Source: Microbacterium halimionae (lineage in GTDB: Bacteria > Actinomycetota > Actinomycetes > Actinomycetales > Microbacteriaceae). From it: a DNA stretch of 64,000 nt. A program made the translations under genes and the position numbers. The DNA is taken from assembly GCF_011761265.1 (NCBI RefSeq), contig NZ_JAAOZB010000002.1, forward strand, positions 186,001-250,000, written 5' to 3'. Under the pieces are notes generated by a model. That model was not told the origin of the DNA. It worked only from the letters and a program-made list of their open reading frames with translations, and did no database searches. Shown here piece by piece: positions 9,676 to 18,405 of the stretch (positions within the stretch are counted from its first letter, which is position 1; each line of letters opens with the position of its first letter).

Positions 9676-11207
9676 CTTTTTCGCTTCGTCGTTCGGCTCT
9701 TGCGCTCGTTGCAGGGGGTGCGGTTGTGGCCGTGGCCTTGTCTGGCTGCTCATTCAAGCAAGACTCCACACCAGCACCCACTCGTGCTCCTTCGACATCG
9801 GGTGTTGCCGCTGAGCTGCTGCCCTACTATGAGCAGGCTGTGGAGTGGACCGAGTGCAGTGACGTCTTCGAGTGCGCGACAGTCACCGCTCCACTCGATT
9901 GGAGCGACACCTCAGCTGGCGATATCGATCTCGCTATCATTCGGCACACTGCGACAGGCACTGATCCGCTGGGATCTCTTCTCGTAAACCCAGGAGGACC
10001 CGGCGCGAGCGGCGTGGCGCTTGTGCGCGACTCGCTCGATTACTCGGTCGGTGCCGACCTGCAGGTGTCTTACGACGTCGTGGGGTTTGACCCGCGTGGG
10101 GTGGGGGATTCGACAGCGGTCAGTTGCTATGACGCATCCGGGATGGATGCGTATCTCTACGATCTGCCAACGGGCGCGCGCGGAAGCGACGAGTGGACGG
10201 CCGAACTGGATGCGGCGAACGCTGACTTTGCGGCGGCCTGCGATGCCAACAGTGACGGCATCCTTCCCTACATCACGACCGAGAATTCCGCGCGCGACAT
10301 GGACCTCTTGCGGGGTGTGCTTGGTGATGACCAACTCAACTACCTCGGCTATTCGTACGGCACGTTCCTCGGCGCGACGTACGCGAAGCTCTTCCCCGAA
10401 AATGTTGGCCGACTCGTGCTTGACGGCGCTATCGATCCGGCTGTTTCTGGCCTCGACGTCGGCACAACTCAGGGCATCGGCTTTGAGTCGGCGCTTCGTG
10501 CTTACATGGCCGACTGCCTCGCTGGGGAAGACTGCCCGTTCGCTGGCACAGTCGATGATGCAATGGCAGACCTCGGCACGCTCCTCGCGAGTGTGGACCG
10601 CTCACCGCTTGCAAACGCAGATGGCCGGATGCTCGGCTCGAGTTCGCTGATGACAGCAATCATCGCGGCGCTGTATTCGCAGGGCAGCTGGCCATATCTC
10701 ACCACCGCGTTGACGAGCGCTCTGGCGGGCGACCCGAGCGTCGCTTTCGTACTCGCCGACTTCTACTACGCACGCGAAGACGGCGTGTATACCGACAACT
10801 CCACTGAGGCCTTCGCGGCTTACAACTGCATGGACTATCCGCTTGACTACACGGCCGATGAGAAAGCTGCCGCGCAGGCACGTCTCGAAGCCGATGCTCC
10901 AACGATTGCCCCGTACTGGTCGGGACCAGATCAGTGTGAGGAATGGGTTTACCCAGCCACGGGCGTGCGCGAAGAGATCACAGCGGCGGGCGCTGCTCCA
11001 ATCGTGGTTGTCGGGACGACGAACGACCCGGCTACACCCTACGAGTGGTCGGTGGCGCTCGCTGATCAGCTTGAGTCAGGCGTGCTCGTCACGCGCGTGG
11101 GCGAGGGGCACACGGGTTACAACAAGGGCAACACGTGTGTGGACGACATTGTCGAAAACTACTTTTTGACAGGTGACGTGCCAGCGGAAGATGTTGTCTG
11201 CGAATAG
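9672..11207 (+). CDS. exported alpha/beta hydrolase lipoprotein (tripeptidyl aminopeptidase-like)
   Basis: Predicted extracytoplasmic serine hydrolase or peptidase of 511 residues. A lipoprotein signal ends at the lipobox LSGC (cysteine 26). The hydrolase core shows an oxyanion-hole segment NPGGPGASG, nucleophile serine 228 in GYSYGTFLG, and later DPATP and GEGHTGY, supplying the acidic residue and histidine, with a TAP-type C-terminal domain. Related Streptomyces proteins release peptides from N-termini; the substrate here is unknown. The start overlaps holB by four bases. Confidence 0.9.
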   Translation: MTFSLRRSALALVAGGAVVAVALSGCSFKQDSTPAPTRAPSTSGVAAELLPYYEQAVEWTECSDVFECATVTAPLDWSDTSAGDIDLAIIRHTATGTDPLGSLLVNPGGPGASGVALVRDSLDYSVGADLQVSYDVVGFDPRGVGDSTAVSCYDASGMDAYLYDLPTGARGSDEWTAELDAANADFAAACDANSDGILPYITTENSARDMDLLRGVLGDDQLNYLGYSYGTFLGATYAKLFPENVGRLVLDGAIDPAVSGLDVGTTQGIGFESALRAYMADCLAGEDCPFAGTVDDAMADLGTLLASVDRSPLANADGRMLGSSSLMTAIIAALYSQGSWPYLTTALTSALAGDPSVAFVLADFYYAREDGVYTDNSTEAFAAYNCMDYPLDYTADEKAAAQARLEADAPTIAPYWSGPDQCEEWVYPATGVREEITAAGAAPIVVVGTTNDPATPYEWSVALADQLESGVLVTRVGEGHTGYNKGNTCVDDIVENYFLTGDVPAEDVVCE

Positions 11208-11272
11208 TTCGGTTCGCGGGTGTTCGTTTGGGCATGTAAGATCGATGATCGTGCATAGCGCAAGCTACGCGC

Positions 11273-11345
11273 GCCACCTTAGCTCAGACGGCAGAGCGAT
11301 TCACTCGTAATGAATAGGTCAAGGGTTCGATTCCCTTAGGTGGCT
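11273..11345 (+). tRNA. tRNA-Thr (CGT)
   Basis: A full cloverleaf folds: the acceptor arm GCCACCT pairs with AGGTGGC, the D arm is GCTC/GAGC, the anticodon stem is ATTCA/TGAAT with loop CTCGTAA (anticodon CGT), and the T arm is AAGGG/CCCTT around TTCGATT. An encoded CCA follows at 11346-11348. The 3' end is repeated in degenerate form at 41357-41383, so this gene is the likely integration site of the island. Confidence 0.95.
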
Positions 11346-11348
11346 CCA
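11322..11348 (+). repeat. 3' end of tRNA-Thr, left attachment-site copy
   Basis: The last 27 bases of tRNA-Thr including CCA match 41357-41383 at 24 of 27 positions in the same orientation. Site-specific recombinases commonly use this part of a tRNA gene. This copy sits in the intact tRNA. Confidence 0.65.
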
Positions 11349-11685
11349 ACTCCCAGGGCCAAATATCCGCATGATTGTGCGGTTGTCGAGCCCGTTCCGC
11401 CCTGTCCGAATGGGGCGCTGCCCACACTTTGCTCCCACATTCGAGCTCAGTGAAGCCGTGCGGGTCGTCGCGAACAGGCCCGAATCCACTCGAAGCGGCC
11501 GGCGACGTGCGTCGGAACTCCATCAAACGAGTCGCGTCAGCCGTTGGGGAGGGAGCCATGGCAGTCACCTTCGCTCACAGGTTTCTGGCGGAGACTTTCG
11601 GATGGGCCTGCGGAGCCGCTCGGGCGGATTATGACGACTTACGGCGACGCGGGAGAATCATAGATTCACGGCAACAGGAAGTCGT
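11349..11685. other. non-coding stretch after tRNA-Thr
   Basis: About 340 bases between the tRNA and the broken MarR gene. Short open frames exist on both strands but none resembles a known family, and no integrase remnant was recognised. It may contain the decayed left end of the island. Confidence 0.45.
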
Positions 11686-12207
11686 GTGAGCACATCGGAA
11701 GCGGCCGCAGTCCCGCCAGGGTCCCCTTATTCGCTGATGAGCGAAGAACAGGTGCGCGCCTGGTGCGCCTACATGAAGGTGCAACTCAGGCTGGTCTATG
11801 AGATGAATCGCCAGCTTCAAGCGGACAGCAACATGTCGCTTCCCGATTATGACGTTCTGGTCGCGCTGACAAGCGATCCCGAAGGAAAACTGCGCGTCGC
11901 GGCGCTGGCGACCCGCCTGGGGTGGGAGCGAAGCCGCGTCTCGCACCACGCGCGGCGGATGTAACAACGATCGTTGCTTGAAACGAGCACCGCAACCGAT
12001 GATCGACGCGCAACCGACGTGCGTATAACAGAGGCGGGATGGCGGGCGCCCCGTGCGGCGACCCCATCTCACGTTGCGCTCGTGAAGTCGGGCTTCTTAG
12101 ATGCGCTCGCCCCGGATGATCTAGAGCAGCTTGCCGGGATCATGGAGCGGATCTACGACCAGCTCATCGACAACGGGACGCTCCCTCGTCCGGTCGATCA
12201 CCCCTGA
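11686..12207 (+). pseudogene. MarR-family regulator interrupted by an in-frame stop
   Basis: Remnant of a winged-helix MarR-type repressor. The first part, from GTG 11686, contains the MarR core (LPDYDVLVALTSDPEGKLRV, then LGWERSRVSHHARRM) and stops at TAA 11962-11964, exactly where the recognition wing should begin. The same frame continues without shift through LLETSTATDDRRATDVRIT and AGWRAPRAATPSHVALVKSG to 12207, the usual C-terminal half. A single nonsense change explains the break. A truncated 92-residue product would lack the wing and most of the dimer interface. Confidence 0.8.
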
Positions 12208-12341
12208 CGGGGCTCGTTCTGGTTAGCCCGTTGCCCGAGGCGATGATCGAGCGGGCGACACCGTCTCTCGAGGGACGGGGATATCTCGGTCGAGTACGGC
12301 GAGGTCGTAGGAGCTGGTTCCTCGACGATAAGCACTTTCAC
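12205..12341 (-). pseudogene. remnant of a VanR-like response regulator
   Basis: On the minus strand GTG at 12341 gives VKVLIVEE, the start of an OmpR-type receiver. After an apparent deletion the text resumes in another frame as SYDLAVLDRDIPVP, the phospho-acceptor segment (compare YDVVVLDRDIPG in the intact regulator at 21351). It then shifts again to DGVARSIIASGNGL. The three pieces lie in three frames, so the gene is destroyed. It is divergent from the racemase-ligase operon just to the right, suggesting it once regulated that operon. Confidence 0.6.
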
Positions 12342-12547
12342 GACGCAGCTCCCATGTGCTCAGAGCTCGCGCACCCCGAGATATCGGCAGCATATGCAAA
12401 AGCGCATACGCCGCCGCAACAGGCCGCCTTCTTGACTGAGAACATGAACACACACACAGGCCTCAGACAGCGACGCCTCACCGCCGTCATCGGTGTCGCT
12501 TTGCTCGCCGCCGCCGAGAACCCGACCGTGGACCTGAGGACTGAGCG

Positions 12548-13684
12548 ATGATGACCGCGCTCACGACTCCGCGCCCCACGCTCTCGCGCATGCACGCACC
12601 GACTCTCCACACGCTCCCCAGTGCGGTCGCGGCGAACGTCGAGCGGATGCGGTTGGCCACCCATGCCCGCCTCATGGCGGTCGTGAAGGCCGATGGATAC
12701 GGTCTCGGATCAGTCCCCGTCGCCCTCGCCGCGATCGGCGCCGGCGCCGAATGGCTCGGCGTGACCGATGCCAAGGATGCCGCAGAGCTTCGTGATGCGG
12801 GCGTCGAGGTGCCGATCCTCGCATGGCTGAACCCGGCGGGGGTCGACGTCGCGCAGGTCATTGCGGATCGCGTCGATGTCGCGGTCGGCTCCGTCGACGA
12901 GCTGCGACAGCTGATCGCCGATGCGTCGTCGCTGCCTGATGGACGCGTGCGTGTGCACCTGCATATGGACACCGGCATGTCGCGTGGCGGCGTGCGGCTC
13001 GAGGACTGGGCCGAACTACTGCGGACGGCGCGTTCTGGACGCGGTCGCATTGAGGTGGTCGGCGTAATGGGGCACCTTCCAGACGCCGACGCCGCCGACC
13101 CTGCGATCAACGCCCCGGCGGTGCTGCGCACGTGCCAGGCGAGGGATGCCGTGCTGCGCGCAGGGTTCGGTCCGCTGATCGTGCACCTCGCGGCGACGTC
13201 GGGCACGCTGACGGATCCGGCGACGCACTTCGACATGGTTCGCGTCGGCGCCGGGCTCGTCGGCATCGACCCGTCCGAGACGGTGTCGTTGCAGGGGGCT
13301 GCGCTGCTGACGGCGTCGGTCGTGCACAGCAGCACCGTGCCTGCGAGAACCCCCGTCGGGTACGGCGGGGCGTACGTGACCGAGGGCATGACCCGCCTCA
13401 GCGTGATCGGCGTCGGTTATGCCGACGGCATCCCGCGCGAGCTGGCGCTGGGCGCGGCCGTCGCGATCGACGGCATCCGATGCCCGATCGTCGGGCGGGT
13501 GTCGATGGATCAGATCGTCGTCGACACCGGCGATCTGACCGTACCTCGAGGCGCGACAGCGGTGGTCTTCGGCCCGGAGGGCGGTGCGGTGCCGAGCGTG
13601 CAGGAGTGGGCGAGGTGGGCTGGAAGCATCCCGCATACCGTCGTCACGGGCATCGGTCCGAGGGTCGAGAGGGCGATCGCGTGA
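12548..13684 (+). CDS. alr: alanine racemase
   Basis: PLP enzyme interconverting L- and D-alanine (or a related amino acid) for peptidoglycan. The 378-residue protein carries the PLP-lysine motif VVKADGYG (lysine 48) and the second catalytic residue, tyrosine 291, in GVGYADG. HMDTGMSRGG and VGRVSMDQIVVD complete the family pattern. GAGGA precedes the start. It overlaps the ligase gene by four bases. Its position with a ligase and an acyltransferase, next to a dead VanR-like gene, suggests an accessory copy for cell-wall remodelling rather than the housekeeping alr; serine specificity cannot be excluded. Confidence 0.93.
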   Translation: MMTALTTPRPTLSRMHAPTLHTLPSAVAANVERMRLATHARLMAVVKADGYGLGSVPVALAAIGAGAEWLGVTDAKDAAELRDAGVEVPILAWLNPAGVDVAQVIADRVDVAVGSVDELRQLIADASSLPDGRVRVHLHMDTGMSRGGVRLEDWAELLRTARSGRGRIEVVGVMGHLPDADAADPAINAPAVLRTCQARDAVLRAGFGPLIVHLAATSGTLTDPATHFDMVRVGAGLVGIDPSETVSLQGAALLTASVVHSSTVPARTPVGYGGAYVTEGMTRLSVIGVGYADGIPRELALGAAVAIDGIRCPIVGRVSMDQIVVDTGDLTVPRGATAVVFGPEGGAVPSVQEWARWAGSIPHTVVTGIGPRVERAIA

Positions 13685-14637
13685 GGGTGCTAGTGATTGG
13701 CGGAGGGCAGAACCCCGAGCACGACGTCTCGCTCGCCTCGGCGGCCGCGGTAGCCGAGGCGCTGCGGGTCCGGGGCTACGACGTCAGCACGGTGACGATC
13801 TCGCAGGAGGGCGTTTGGGAGGTGGCGGGCGTCTCGGAGGGCGCCACCGCCGCGGAATCTCTCGCACTCGCCATGCCGCTGATCGCTGCGGCCGACGTCG
13901 TATTCCCTGCAGTGCATGGAGCGCTCGGGGAAGACGGCGTGCTCGCCGCTTTGTGCGCTCTCGCCGGGGTTCGCGTGGTCGGGTCCGGTCCGCGCGCGGG
14001 AGCGATCGGCATGGACAAGTGGGCGACGAAGCTCGTCGCCGCCGCTGCGGGACTGCGCACGGCCCGGGGCCGGGTCGTCAATGCGGCCGATTGCGGGGAT
14101 GCCGTTTTCGATGGCCCCGTGGTCGTGAAGCCCGTGTCGGCCGGATCGAGCTACGGCGTCTCGCTCGTGCGCGAGGAAGCCGAGCTCGGTGCGGCGATGC
14201 GGGCGGCCGCGCGATTCGATCGGCGGATCCTCGTCGAGGAGGTGATGCAGGGCAGGGAGATCGACGTTGCCGTCATCCGCGAGGGCGGCGGGGTGCGCTG
14301 GGCAGCCCCACCCCTGGAGATTCACACAACGGGGCTCTTCGACACCGCCACGAAGTACGGCGGCAGTGCGCGGTTCACGGTGCCGGCGAGACTCTGGGCT
14401 GCTGAAACGACTTCGCTCGCGCGCGCCGCGCTGTCCATGTTTGACGCTTTGGGCTGCGCCGGCGTCGCGAGGATGGACTTCTTCCTCACTGCCGAGGGGC
14501 CGGTGCTGAACGAGGTCAACACGATGCCGGGGATGACCGCGGCATCGCAGGTGCCCCGCATGTTCGCAGCGGCCGACGTGTCGTACGTCGACCTGGTGAC
14601 GCGCCTCGTTCGCGCCGCCGAGGTGCCGGAGGGGTGA
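13681..14637 (+). CDS. ddl: D-alanine--D-alanine ligase family protein
   Basis: ATP-grasp ligase joining D-alanine to a second D-amino or hydroxy acid for the peptidoglycan stem. From GTG 13681 (GTGA overlap with alr) the 318-residue product begins MRVLVIGGGQNPEHDVSLAS and has HGALGEDG, PVSAGSSYGVSLV, EIDVAVI and NEVNTMPGMT, all typical of Ddl. The omega-loop region reads FDTATKYGGSARF and does not obviously fit D-Ala-D-Lac ligases, but specificity cannot be settled by eye. A longer in-frame extension upstream lies inside alr and was rejected. Confidence 0.9.
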   Translation: MRVLVIGGGQNPEHDVSLASAAAVAEALRVRGYDVSTVTISQEGVWEVAGVSEGATAAESLALAMPLIAAADVVFPAVHGALGEDGVLAALCALAGVRVVGSGPRAGAIGMDKWATKLVAAAAGLRTARGRVVNAADCGDAVFDGPVVVKPVSAGSSYGVSLVREEAELGAAMRAAARFDRRILVEEVMQGREIDVAVIREGGGVRWAAPPLEIHTTGLFDTATKYGGSARFTVPARLWAAETTSLARAALSMFDALGCAGVARMDFFLTAEGPVLNEVNTMPGMTAASQVPRMFAAADVSYVDLVTRLVRAAEVPEG

Positions 14638-15665
14638 CCGCGCGCGTCGGCTGGCCGGATGTCGCTAAGGGAATCTGCATCACCCTCGTGGTGCTGTGGC
14701 ACGTGATGACGAAGCACGCGATCGACGCCGACAGAGCGGGGGCGATCACCCATGCCTGGGCGACGCTCAACGCACAGTTGCTGCCCCTGCGGATGCCATT
14801 GTTCTTTCTGATCTCGGGGATGTTCGCCGGCCGCGCCGTGAACGCTGCCGACGGCAACTCCTGGCGACGTCGCGCCGGCCGCCTGGCCGCGGTCTATGTC
14901 GTCTGGGTCGTGATCCAGACGTTCGTGCTCGCGCTCACGCCAGACTTCGACACTGCCAGCGCCGAGAACGGGTGGCAGCTGCTCGCGCAGCTCACGATAA
15001 GTCCTACGAACCTGTGGTATTTACTCGCGCTTGCGGTGTACCTGCTCGTCGCCCGCCTGGTGCGGCACGCGCCGACTGTCGTGTTGCTGCCTGGCGCGTT
15101 CGTGATCGCGGCCGTCGCGGCGGCGGGTCTCCTCCCCGACCTCGGCAACTTCTGGCAGGTCGTGCAGAACCTGTTCTTCTTCCTCGCGGGGCTGCGGTTG
15201 AGGGCCGCTATCGAGCGGTTCGCAGCGGGAGCTTCTCTGCTTCGGACTGTCATGCTCGGAGCGGCGTATGTCGCGGCTCTCGGTGCGGTCGGGATGTTGG
15301 GAATACGTCAGCGGACCGGTGTGTGGCCGCTTCTTGCCATCGTGGCGGTCGCGTTCGGTGTCGCGGCCTGCGCGATGATCGACCGACACGTGCGTGTCGT
15401 CGCCCGGCCGTTGCGGTGGGTGGGACAGCGCACGCTGCCGATCTACGTGATCCATATGATCCCGCTCGCCCTGATCGATGGCGCGCTGCGCACAGGGGGC
15501 TGGGCCGCAACTCCGGTGGTCGAGGTCGTCTGGCCGATGGTGCTCACGGCGGTCGTGATCGCAATCTGCCTCGCGGTGCACGCGGGCCTCCAGCGAGTGG
15601 GGCTCGGGGTGCTCTTCGATCCGCTCCTGCTTATCGACCGGGCATCATCACCGCGGTCTCAATGA
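14634..15665 (+). CDS. acyltransferase-3 family membrane protein
   Basis: Integral membrane protein of 343 residues with about ten hydrophobic segments. The start WPDVAKGICITLVVLWHVM is typical of acyltransferase family 3 (compare the membrane domain of VanT racemases and OatA-type proteins), with the conserved histidine in the first helix and RMPLFFLISGMFAG after it. GTG start, four-base overlap with the ligase gene. With a racemase and a ligase in one operon, a role in D-amino acid transport or cell-wall modification is plausible; VanT fuses a similar domain to a racemase. Confidence 0.82.
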   Translation: MTARVGWPDVAKGICITLVVLWHVMTKHAIDADRAGAITHAWATLNAQLLPLRMPLFFLISGMFAGRAVNAADGNSWRRRAGRLAAVYVVWVVIQTFVLALTPDFDTASAENGWQLLAQLTISPTNLWYLLALAVYLLVARLVRHAPTVVLLPGAFVIAAVAAAGLLPDLGNFWQVVQNLFFFLAGLRLRAAIERFAAGASLLRTVMLGAAYVAALGAVGMLGIRQRTGVWPLLAIVAVAFGVAACAMIDRHVRVVARPLRWVGQRTLPIYVIHMIPLALIDGALRTGGWAATPVVEVVWPMVLTAVVIAICLAVHAGLQRVGLGVLFDPLLLIDRASSPRSQ

Positions 15666-15702
15666 GCGGCCGCCCACCTGTGACTAGTTCTCTGAGAAAC
15701 GC

Positions 15703-16257
15703 TCATCCCGCAAGCTGGGCGACGTGGCGAGCGATCCGTGCGGCTCGCACTGCGTCGGTGCGTGCGTTGACGACGTCGAGCAGAATCGGGTACCGAGCCG
15801 ATCTGCTCAGCGTGAGGAACGCGGCTTCCGCGCCAGGTTGGTCCCGAAGAGCAGAAAGCAGATCTTCGGGGACGTCGATGGTTGCCGAGCCTGCGTATGC
15901 CCGATCCCAGCGCCCGTCAGCTTGGGCTCGTTCGATTTCGGCGAACCCGCGGGCGCGCATTCGACCGCGGGCGATGAGTCCTGCGACGAGCTCCACATTC
16001 CGCTGCGACCACATGGACCTCGGTCGGCGTGGAGTGAAATGCTGACGGTAGGTCGCGGCGTCTACGGCGTTCTTCCGGCCATCGATCCAGCCGCTGCAGA
16101 GCGCCTCATCGAGCGCTTGAGCATAGGTCAGCGAAGTCGGGACGTAGGATCCTTTCTTGGAAAGGGTCAGCCACACCCCGTCGCTCGTATCCTCGTGCTC
16201 GTTCAGCCACGATCGCCACGCATCCGCGTCGCGCACGGTCAGGTCATCCGGTTTCAT
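15703..16257 (-). CDS. YdeI/OmpD-associated family protein
   Basis: Cytosolic protein of 184 residues. The sequence DGVWLTLSKKG..SLTYAQALDEALCSGWIDGRKN and FTPRRPRSMWSQRNVE is the hallmark of the YdeI family, whose members have been linked to antimicrobial-peptide or stress tolerance; the biochemical role is unknown. It is transcribed toward the acyltransferase gene and starts just left of the aldo/keto reductase stop, so it may be the last gene of that minus-strand unit. Confidence 0.85.
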   Translation of the reverse strand: MKPDDLTVRDADAWRSWLNEHEDTSDGVWLTLSKKGSYVPTSLTYAQALDEALCSGWIDGRKNAVDAATYRQHFTPRRPRSMWSQRNVELVAGLIARGRMRARGFAEIERAQADGRWDRAYAGSATIDVPEDLLSALRDQPGAEAAFLTLSRSARYPILLDVVNARTDAVRAARIARHVAQLAG

Positions 16258-16270
16258 CGTCTGACTGTCC

Positions 16271-17305
16271 TCATTCCGCGGCGCGATCGTGCTCGGCGCG
16301 GCGACGCAGGCTGGTGTCGGACAACGATTGTGGGACGTACCCGACTTCGCTGAATCCGACGTCGGTGCCCGGCGGGACGATCTCGTCGATCCGGTCGAGC
16401 AGATCGTCGTCGAGGCTGATATCGGCGCCGGCGAGGAGGTCGTCGAGCTGCTCCAGGGTGCGGGGTCCGATGATGGCAGAGGTCACGGACGGGTGCGCCA
16501 TGACGAAGGCCATCGCGAGGTGTGTCATCGAGATGCCGGCCTCGTCTGCGGCAGGCGCGAGCTGCTCGATCGTCGCGGCTTTGTTCAGGTCGCTCATGTG
16601 ACGCGGACCCCATAGGGCCCGTCCCGGCGAGAGAGACCTGTCGTTGTCGGCCCGGTACTTGCCGGTCAGCAGGCCCCAGGCGAGCGGGCTCCACGTGAGA
16701 ACACCCATGCCGTACCTATCGCAGACGGGCAGGACCTCGCGCTCTATGCCGCGGGCGAGGATGGAGTAGCTGGGCTGTTCCGTCCTCAGGCGCCCGAGAC
16801 CTCGTCGCTCGCTGATCCATTGAGCTTCGACGATGTCCGATCCCAAGAAGCTCGACGATCCGATCGCGCGGACCTTGCCCGCGGCCACCAAATCAGTGAG
16901 GGCGGACAGAGTCTCTTCGAGATCAGTCGCCGGGTCGAAGTGGTGGATCTGGTAGAGGTCGATGTGGTCGACCTGCAGCCGTCGTAGCGAGTCCTCGACC
17001 GCAGTGACGATCCACCGCCGGGACGCGCCGCGACGGTTGGGGTCGTCGCCCATCGGCCCGCTGAACTTCGTCGCGAGGATGACGTCGTCGCGACGACCTT
17101 TCAGCGCCTCGCCGAGGATGACTTCGGTCTGGCCCCAGCCATACACATCGGCAGTGTCGATGAAGTTGATACCCGCGTCGAGCGCGCGGTGCAAGATGCG
17201 GGCGCAGTCATCGGGATCGGGTGTGCCTGCCGGCCCGAACATCATCGTGCCTAGGCAGTAGGGACTGACCTGCAGGCCGGTGCGCCCAAGGGTTCGCATT
17301 TTCAT
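16271..17305 (-). CDS. aldo/keto reductase
   Basis: NADPH-dependent oxidoreductase of 344 residues with a TIM-barrel fold. The catalytic tetrad can be read: Asp and Tyr in FIDTADVYGWG, Lys in LATKFSG and His in LYQIHHFD. The C-terminal cofactor segment SAIIGPRTLEQLDD is present. MKMRTLGRTGLQVS is the typical start. It resembles the YajO/tas-like branch; substrate unknown. It forms a loose minus-strand group with the YdeI gene downstream and the DUF1761 gene upstream. Confidence 0.92.
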   Translation of the reverse strand: MKMRTLGRTGLQVSPYCLGTMMFGPAGTPDPDDCARILHRALDAGINFIDTADVYGWGQTEVILGEALKGRRDDVILATKFSGPMGDDPNRRGASRRWIVTAVEDSLRRLQVDHIDLYQIHHFDPATDLEETLSALTDLVAAGKVRAIGSSSFLGSDIVEAQWISERRGLGRLRTEQPSYSILARGIEREVLPVCDRYGMGVLTWSPLAWGLLTGKYRADNDRSLSPGRALWGPRHMSDLNKAATIEQLAPAADEAGISMTHLAMAFVMAHPSVTSAIIGPRTLEQLDDLLAGADISLDDDLLDRIDEIVPPGTDVGFSEVGYVPQSLSDTSLRRRAEHDRAAE

Positions 17306-17330
17306 AGCCGCGCTCCGCTCGGTGCGTCAG

Positions 17331-17747
17331 TCACTGCCAGAGGGTGAGGATGATGCTCGCGGCGACGGTGCAGATGATGAAGTACGGGGCGTTGATGAGT
17401 GTGTACAGCAACGGACGGGGAAAGTTCGGGTTGATGGCGATTGTCAGTGTCTGAGCGACGAGGTAGCCGATCGAGACGACGAGGCCGAACACGATGCCAT
17501 CGCCCAAAGTGTCGATCTCGAGTGCGCGCAGCAGGATGGCGCTCGTAATGACGACAAGAAGGCTCGCGATCAGCGGCCCGACGATGAAGAGGATGCCTGG
17601 TTTAGGTAGCTCGCGGTTCTCGTTACCGAGGGCGACCTTGTAGGGGCGCGCGACGATGACGGTGAAGTAGAGGCCGCCGAGCACGGCGAAGACGATGGTG
17701 GCGACAATGACAGCAAGCCAATTGATGTCGGACAGGACAGTAAGCAC
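17331..17747 (-). CDS. DUF1761 membrane protein
   Basis: Small integral membrane protein of 138 residues with four predicted helices; INWLAVIVATIVFAVLGGLY at the start and a basic/polar loop (NENRELPKPG) between helices one and two match the DUF1761 family. Function unknown. An AGGAG-like site lies just upstream of the ATG. It sits between the PhnB-like gene and the aldo/keto reductase in the same direction. Confidence 0.82.
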   Translation of the reverse strand: MLTVLSDINWLAVIVATIVFAVLGGLYFTVIVARPYKVALGNENRELPKPGILFIVGPLIASLLVVITSAILLRALEIDTLGDGIVFGLVVSIGYLVAQTLTIAINPNFPRPLLYTLINAPYFIICTVAASIILTLWQ

Positions 17748-17785
17748 GGGTGCTCCTCAGGAAAGTGATCTGAAACGGATAGGGG

Positions 17786-18326
17786 AGTTCAGGCGGTGGT
17801 GACGTTGATGCTCCAGGTGACGCCGAAGCGGTCGGTGAGCATGCCGAAGCCGGCGCTCCATGCCGATGCGGCCAGGGGCTCGATGATGGTCGCGTCGGCC
17901 GACAGTGCGTTCCAGTAGCTCTGGAGTTCGTCGAGGGTGTCGGATCCGATCGACACGAACAGGGCTTGGTCGGTGATGGTGGTGTTGTTCTCCCGTCGGG
18001 TCGAGCCGCCGCCGGCGATGCCGCCGTCGGTTTGGCCGGGGATGTCGTAGCCCATGATTTGGAAGCCGTTCTCGGCGGCGACGAGGCCGAACACGACTTT
18101 GTCCGAACCGGGGATGTCGGCGGGCATGCCGAAGTCGGCGTAGGTGTTGATGACCGCGTGGCCGCCGAAGACGGACTGGTAGAACTCCAGCGCCTGGCGT
18201 GCGTCGCCTCGGAAGTTGAGGTGGGTGGTGGTCTGGATGGTCATCTCTGCTCCTTGAGTGAAGGGGCCGTTTCGGCCTGATGCATTCACTCTCCCAGCCG
18301 TGTAGGTCCGTTACTGTCCTAGACCG
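17786..18326. repeat. 541-bp direct duplication, copy 1
   Basis: This block matches 37075-37615 with two mismatches (18309 and 18314). It includes the complete PhnB-like gene and most of its promoter. The sequences diverge sharply at both ends. Both copies are in the same orientation, 19.3 kb apart. Confidence 0.92.
17789..18244 (-). CDS. PhnB-like VOC family protein, copy 1
   Basis: Glyoxalase/bleomycin-resistance fold protein of the PhnB type, 151 residues. THLNFRGDARQALEFYQSVFGG and DRFGVTWSINV are the family's start and end signatures. The start MTIQTTTHLNF at 18244 follows AAGGAGCAG; an upstream in-frame ATG at 18289 would add 15 unlikely residues. The protein is identical to that of 37078-37533. 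A CCTAG..CTAGG palindrome lies upstream, but no WYL regulator adjoins this copy. Activity unknown; these proteins are often stress or resistance accessory factors. Confidence 0.9.
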   Translation of the reverse strand: MTIQTTTHLNFRGDARQALEFYQSVFGGHAVINTYADFGMPADIPGSDKVVFGLVAAENGFQIMGYDIPGQTDGGIAGGGSTRRENNTTITDQALFVSIGSDTLDELQSYWNALSADATIIEPLAASAWSAGFGMLTDRFGVTWSINVTTA

Positions 18327-18334
18327 GACCTAGG
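18318..18334. promoter_or_regulatory. CCTAG/CTAGG palindrome upstream of PhnB copy 1
   Basis: CCTAG and CTAGG are separated by seven bases, just beyond the start region of copy 1. The matching place in copy 2 keeps only CCTA..TAGG. A WYL/HTH regulator operator is a reasonable guess because copy 2 adjoins such a regulator. Confidence 0.45.
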
Positions 18335-18405
18335 GCGCAAAGATCACGACGAAATCGCTCCCGACACTCCGCTGAGCCATGGGTGAAGATGTGAACCGGC
18401 CACGC

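Noticed and set aside
11284..11568. Minus-strand coding frame over tRNA-Thr
   Set aside because: It reads through the tRNA gene in antisense and resembles no protein; also checked as an integrase end and not matched.
13132..14637. Ligase with a 183-residue N-terminal extension
   Set aside because: The extension overlaps alr in another frame; GTG 13681 with a GTGA overlap gives a normal Ddl.
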